Source: Nocardia sp. NBC_00416
GTDB lineage: Bacteria; Actinomycetota; Actinomycetes; Mycobacteriales; Mycobacteriaceae
Reading direction: 5' to 3'
Assembly (NCBI RefSeq): GCF_036032445.1
Contig: NZ_CP107932.1
Coordinates: forward strand, 6,884,501 to 6,948,500
DNA length: 64,000 bases
The position numbers and the translations under genes were made by a program. A model generated the notes under the pieces. The model worked only from the letters and a program-made list of their open reading frames with translations. It was not told where the DNA came from and searched no databases. This document shows positions 60,830-64,000 of the stretch, piece after piece. Numbering within the stretch: the stretch's first letter is position 1; every line of letters begins with the position of its first letter.

Positions 60830-61009
60830 GGCGTCAGGAGCCCGCCGGTCGAGGCGCGGTACGCGGACGCGCGAGACTCGCCTTCCGGTCCGGCCCGACC
60901 GTCACGACGATCATCCGTTTGCTCAGTTGGTGCGTTTCGCTGTCGTCGGCGGCCCCGGCAACCTGGTTCACTTCGCTTGTTGATCCGCGTGGACTGGTGC
61001 ACAACGTAA

Positions 61010-61039
61010 AGGAGGCGGATTCATGCGGGTCCGCCTCCT
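61010..61039 (+). promoter_or_regulatory. hairpin leader sequestering a strong ribosome binding site
   Basis: AGGAGGCGGA (61010-61019) pairs perfectly with TCCGCCTCCT (61030-61039) around a 10-nt loop containing ATG 61023. The left arm is an excellent Shine-Dalgarno (AAAGGAGG), so the hairpin would hide it. It lies 27 bases before the DHA2 exporter start at 61066. Translational or attenuation control is inferred. Confidence 0.5.
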
Positions 61040-61065
61040 CGAATCGCTACCCACTGGGAGCCGGT

Positions 61066-62583
61066 ATGGATGGTTTCACCGCCCAACGGTCGGACAAGCT
61101 CGACCGCAGCGTCATCGTCACCGGGCTCGTCATCGTGTCCGGCATGATCATGGTGGTTCTCGACACCACGATCGTGAACGTGGCCCTGGACTCGTTGAGC
61201 AGAGAGCTCGACGCACCGCTGTCCACGACTCAGTGGGTGGTCACCGGCTACCTCCTCGCGGTGGCCCTGGTCATTCCGCTCACCGGCTGGGCCATGGACC
61301 GGTTCGGGCCGAAGGCGGTGTGGATCACGTCGGTGAGCCTGTTCGTGATGGGCTCGGCCCTGTGCGCGGCCTCCTGGTCGATCGAAAGCCTGATCGCGTT
61401 CCGCGTGATCCAGGGACTCGGCGGCGGCATGCTGCTACCCGGCGGGCAGACGATCATCACGAGGGCCGCGGGGCCACAGCGCCTGGGTCGCGCGATGGCC
61501 ATCCTCGGCGTTCCGATGCTCTTGGGGCCGGTGTTCGGTCCGGTGATCGGCGGCCTGCTCGTCGAATACACGAGCTGGCACTGGATCTTCCTCGTCAACG
61601 TCCCCGTCGGCATTCTGGCTGTCGCGCTCGCGGTGTGGAAACTGCCCGCCGGTGGTGCGCTGCCGGAGTTCGGTCGTCTCGACGTGCGCGGCCTCATTCT
61701 GGTCTCCGGCAGCCTCGTATGCCTGCTCTACGGGCTCTCCCGCGCCAGTTCCCACGGCGGATTCAACGAGTGGAGCGTGCTCGGGTGGCTGATCGCAGGC
61801 GTCGTCGGCCTGGCCCTCTACACCTGGCACAGCCTGAGCAAGGGAGCCGACTCGATCATCGACGTCCGCCTGCTCACCAACCGGCTCTTCGCCAGCGGAA
61901 CCATCGCGGTCTTCCTCGTCGCCATCGGAATGTTCGGCGGCATGCTGCTGCTCCCGCTGTACTACCAGACCGTCCGCGGTGAAGGAGCGCTGGACGCCGG
62001 TCTGCTGCTGGCCCCTCAGGGCCTCGGCGCGATCGTGGCGATCGTGATCGGCGGGAGGCTCACCGATCGGATCGGCGCGGGCTACGTCGTACCCGTCGGC
62101 ATCGTGCTGGCGCTGATCGGCACCTTCCCGTTCACCCAGGTGGGCGTCGATACCTCGTATGTCTGGCTGAGCGTGGCCCTGTTCGTGCGCGGTATGGGCC
62201 TGGGCGCGGTGATGATGCCGACGATCTCCGCCGCATACACCGAACTGAGCAAGGACGCGGTATCGCGTGCGGCGCCGACCCTGTCGGCCATCCAGCAGGT
62301 CGGCGCCTCGCTCGGCAGCGCCCTGCTGGTGACGGTGCTGACGCAACGGCTCACCGACCAGCTCACCTCGAAAGGCATCCAGGCCGCGGGCGCCGGCGCC
62401 GACCAGATCAGCTCGGTACCGCCGGAGGCCATGCCGGTTGTCGGCCCGCTGCTGGCCAGTTCGTTCGGGTACGCGTTCTGGGTCGCCTTCGCACTCACAG
62501 CCGTGATCATCGTCCCCGCGATGTTCCTGCCCCGGCACGCGGCTCGCGACCGCAAGAAGACGCCGGCGGCTCCCGGCCTCTAG
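61066..62583 (+). CDS. DHA2 family MFS drug exporter (EmrB/QacA type)
   Basis: 505-residue transporter with about 14 helices. DHA2 motifs: VVLDTTIVNVALDSLSRELDAPLSTTQWVVTGYLLAVALVIPLTGWAMDRFG, IQGLGGGMLLPGGQTIITRAAGP, and GPVFGPVIGGLLVEYTSWHWIFLVNVPVG (motif C). ATG 61066 follows GGGAG; the longer frame to 60919 lacks transmembrane sequence and is rejected. Proton-driven efflux of hydrophobic compounds or antibiotics is expected; substrate unknown. Preceded by the hairpin leader. Confidence 0.92.
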   Translation: MDGFTAQRSDKLDRSVIVTGLVIVSGMIMVVLDTTIVNVALDSLSRELDAPLSTTQWVVTGYLLAVALVIPLTGWAMDRFGPKAVWITSVSLFVMGSALCAASWSIESLIAFRVIQGLGGGMLLPGGQTIITRAAGPQRLGRAMAILGVPMLLGPVFGPVIGGLLVEYTSWHWIFLVNVPVGILAVALAVWKLPAGGALPEFGRLDVRGLILVSGSLVCLLYGLSRASSHGGFNEWSVLGWLIAGVVGLALYTWHSLSKGADSIIDVRLLTNRLFASGTIAVFLVAIGMFGGMLLLPLYYQTVRGEGALDAGLLLAPQGLGAIVAIVIGGRLTDRIGAGYVVPVGIVLALIGTFPFTQVGVDTSYVWLSVALFVRGMGLGAVMMPTISAAYTELSKDAVSRAAPTLSAIQQVGASLGSALLVTVLTQRLTDQLTSKGIQAAGAGADQISSVPPEAMPVVGPLLASSFGYAFWVAFALTAVIIVPAMFLPRHAARDRKKTPAAPGL

Positions 62584-62663
62584 CGCGCTCTTTTCGCGCC
62601 CGAAGCGGCACCCCGGGTGAATAACCAGTGGACGTGCCCGCAGGCCGCGGGGACTATACGGCA

Positions 62664-63440
62664 ATGGTTTTCGATGTACGAAACGCGGACTTGGACGGCC
62701 TCAACAGCGCCACGAAGTATCCGTCGATCCCCACCTATCACGCCCTCGGGGAACGCGGCTCGCTGACCGGCGCCGTGACCGAGTTCGCGGGACGGGTCAT
62801 CGGTACGGAGAAGGTGGACGGCACGAACGCGCGGGTCATCGGATTGCCCGACGGGACCTGGCTGCTGGGTAGCCGGGAGGAACTGCTGTGCGCCAAAGGC
62901 GACCTCATCGGTAATCCGGCACTGGGAATCGTAGCGGCGCTGCGGGAATTCGCCGAAGCCGCCGTCCCGGACGAGGATGTCGTCCAGGTGTTCTACGTCG
63001 AGTTGTACGGCGGGAAGATCACCGGCGCGAGCGCGCAGTACACCGGGCGTCGAGCGGTCGGGTACCGGATGTTCGATCTGGTGGTGCTGCGGGACTACAC
63101 CGAGCTGTTCGCCGCATCGCGTGCGGAGATCTCGCGCTGGCGCGAGTCCGGCGGCCAGCCGTTCGCCTCCGAAACCGATCTGGCGGCGGCGGCGCATCGT
63201 TACGGACTGGAACTCACCCCGCGGCTCTTCGACCTACCGGCGTCCGAACTGCCGACCGAAATCGACAAGACACGCGACTTCCTCGCCGAGTTTCTACCCC
63301 GGACCCGCTGCGATCTGGACGCCGACGCGGGCGGCCGGCCGGAGGGGATCGTGCTACGCACCGCCGATCGGTCGGTGATCGCCAAGGCGCGGTACGAGGA
63401 TTACGACCGCACGCTGCGCCGGCGCGGTTCCGGCCGCTGA
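62664..63440 (+). CDS. RNA ligase family protein (T4 Rnl2/nucleotidyltransferase fold)
   Basis: 258 residues. Motif I E-K-V-D-G-T-N places the adenylated Lys at residue 50; motif III FYVELYGGKI contains Glu113; motif IV EGIVLRT has Glu227; motif V AKARYEDY has Lys241. These define the ATP-dependent RNA-ligase/capping-enzyme superfamily, and the short size matches Rnl2-like bacterial and phage RNA ligases. RNA repair by joining 3'-OH/5'-P ends is the expected chemistry. ATG 62664 is chosen; GTG 62628 is the alternative. A tRNA-like sequence lies 268 bases downstream on the other strand. Confidence 0.83.
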   Translation: MVFDVRNADLDGLNSATKYPSIPTYHALGERGSLTGAVTEFAGRVIGTEKVDGTNARVIGLPDGTWLLGSREELLCAKGDLIGNPALGIVAALREFAEAAVPDEDVVQVFYVELYGGKITGASAQYTGRRAVGYRMFDLVVLRDYTELFAASRAEISRWRESGGQPFASETDLAAAAHRYGLELTPRLFDLPASELPTEIDKTRDFLAEFLPRTRCDLDADAGGRPEGIVLRTADRSVIAKARYEDYDRTLRRRGSGR

Positions 63441-63543
63441 ATTCACTGTGCCGCCCGGCCAACGCTGCCGGTGACATGCCAGGGCGGACCGCTCGGCCGT
63501 CTCAGCCGCGACTTCTGCCGAGCCGGGAGCGCGGCCTGGATCG

Positions 63544-63590
63544 CGATCGGAGTTCGGGCCCCCGGGGGCGATGGGCCCGAACTCCGATCG
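63544..63590. repeat. perfect 18-bp inverted repeat
   Basis: CGATCGGAGTTCGGGCCC (63544-63561) and GGGCCCGAACTCCGATCG (63573-63590) pair perfectly around an 11-nt loop. It lies 104 bases past the RNA-ligase stop and may be its terminator, or a mobile or regulatory stem. The remainder of 63441-63707 shows no gene. Confidence 0.8.
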
Positions 63591-63707
63591 GTGCGCTGTG
63601 GCACCGGAAAATGCGGAGATCGAGCCAGGTGTACCACGGGCGGCCGATGGCTGCGGGCTGCCCCACAGAATCTATCGGGGGCAGCGCTCCTCGGTCCTCA
63701 GGCGTAA

Positions 63708-63778
63708 TCGGCGCAGAGCGGTTCGAACCCCTGACCGCTGGCGTGTGAGCCAGAACTCTACTGCTGAGCTATACGCCC
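63708..63778 (-). tRNA. degenerate tRNA-like sequence, apparently tRNA-Val (CAC), possible pseudogene
   Basis: On the minus strand GGGCGTA-TA-GCTC-AGCAGTA-GAGT opens a tRNA fold. The anticodon stem CTGGC/GCCAG encloses only six bases (TCACAC, anticodon CAC), one short of normal. The T-loop TTCGAAC is intact but the T-stem has two mismatches; acceptor pairs 2-7 form (GGCGTA with TGCGCC) but pair 1-72 does not, and no CCA is encoded. A functional but unusual tRNA or a decayed one are both possible. Confidence 0.5.
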
Positions 63779-64000
63779 GTATCCCCGGAGCGGAAGCCGG
63801 CTGGCCGACCAAAGGAGGGATTTTCGTCGTTCGAGCTGTTGAATTCGTCGAGCGGGCACATTTGCGCCCGTACAACGGCAGTACCGACTGTGTGGTGACC
63901 GAGAAAACGGCGTATGTCGGCGAAGCGACCAACACCGACGCCCTTATCAGGATCGACGGCGCATCCACGACCAGCCGAGACGAAGGTGACTATCAATACT
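63779..64000. other. right-end region, no gene assigned
   Basis: A plus-strand frame stays open from about 63820 to the window end behind AAAGGAGG (63811-63818), reading VVRAVEFVERAHLRPYNGST and on, but there is no standard start codon near the ribosome binding site. Third-position GC is lower than in neighbouring genes. It could be a gene continuing past the window, or chance. Confidence 0.3.

Overview
This window is very GC-rich chromosomal DNA with strong G/C preference in third codon positions. Tandem MspA-type porins, a DUF3145 protein, IdeR-type iron boxes, KstR-type steroid-regulon boxes, an NDMA-dependent alcohol dehydrogenase and F420/LLM-type oxidoreductases together point to a mycolic-acid actinomycete. 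Nocardia is the most likely genus, with Rhodococcus or a relative possible. I see no rRNA, CRISPR array, insertion sequence or complete prophage.

Layout. 0-19 kb is mixed metabolism: the end of an FAD monooxygenase, a TetR regulator divergent from an alpha/beta-hydrolase-like protein with a PKD-like tail, an FMN riboswitch in front of a stand-alone type-2 lumazine synthase, a TauABC-like ABC transporter operon (minus strand), an LLM oxidoreductase, a WGR/beta-propeller protein, an SDR behind two tandem palindromic operators, two unknown proteins, an NtaA-like monooxygenase, an MFS transporter, a YaeQ-family protein and two tandem MspA porins.

19.5-37.8 kb is a complete-looking catecholate siderophore locus. 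Three IdeR-type boxes drive (i) a FepDGC-like importer operon, (ii) a two-module NRPS (C-A-T-C-A-T-TE) followed by a binding lipoprotein, an EntS-like exporter, a siderophore-interacting reductase and a free-standing aryl carrier protein, and (iii) the divergent 2,3-dihydroxybenzoate genes (entE-like on the minus strand; entA, entC and entB-like on the plus strand). Isochorismate made by the EntC homologue becomes 2,3-DHB through the EntB and EntA homologues, is adenylated by the EntE homologue, loaded on the aryl carrier protein and condensed by the NRPS with two amino acids. By eye the first looks basic and the second small. Product export, re-import and intracellular iron release are encoded alongside.

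37.9-42.8 kb is a minus-strand operon of a sodium-solute symporter, two DUF1989 proteins of the urea-carboxylase-associated (carboxyguanidine deiminase-like) type and the carboxyltransferase half of a urea/guanidine carboxylase. The biotin carboxylase and biotin-carrier parts are absent. A TetR gene is divergent from it. 43.8-49 kb carries a thioesterase behind a KstR-like box, a MarR regulator with its own palindrome, an NAD-dependent epimerase-like protein and a BCCT transporter. 49-56 kb contains a divergent pair of paralogous VirB2/TrbC-like small membrane proteins, a DUF1254 lipoprotein, a TerD-DUF2510-zinc finger-HNH fusion, small unknown proteins and PabB. 56-64 kb holds a phosphotransferase, an NDMA-dependent alcohol dehydrogenase behind a second KstR-like box, a serine beta-lactamase-like hydrolase, DUF3145, a DHA2 drug exporter with a hairpin leader, an RNA-ligase-family protein and a degenerate tRNA-like sequence.
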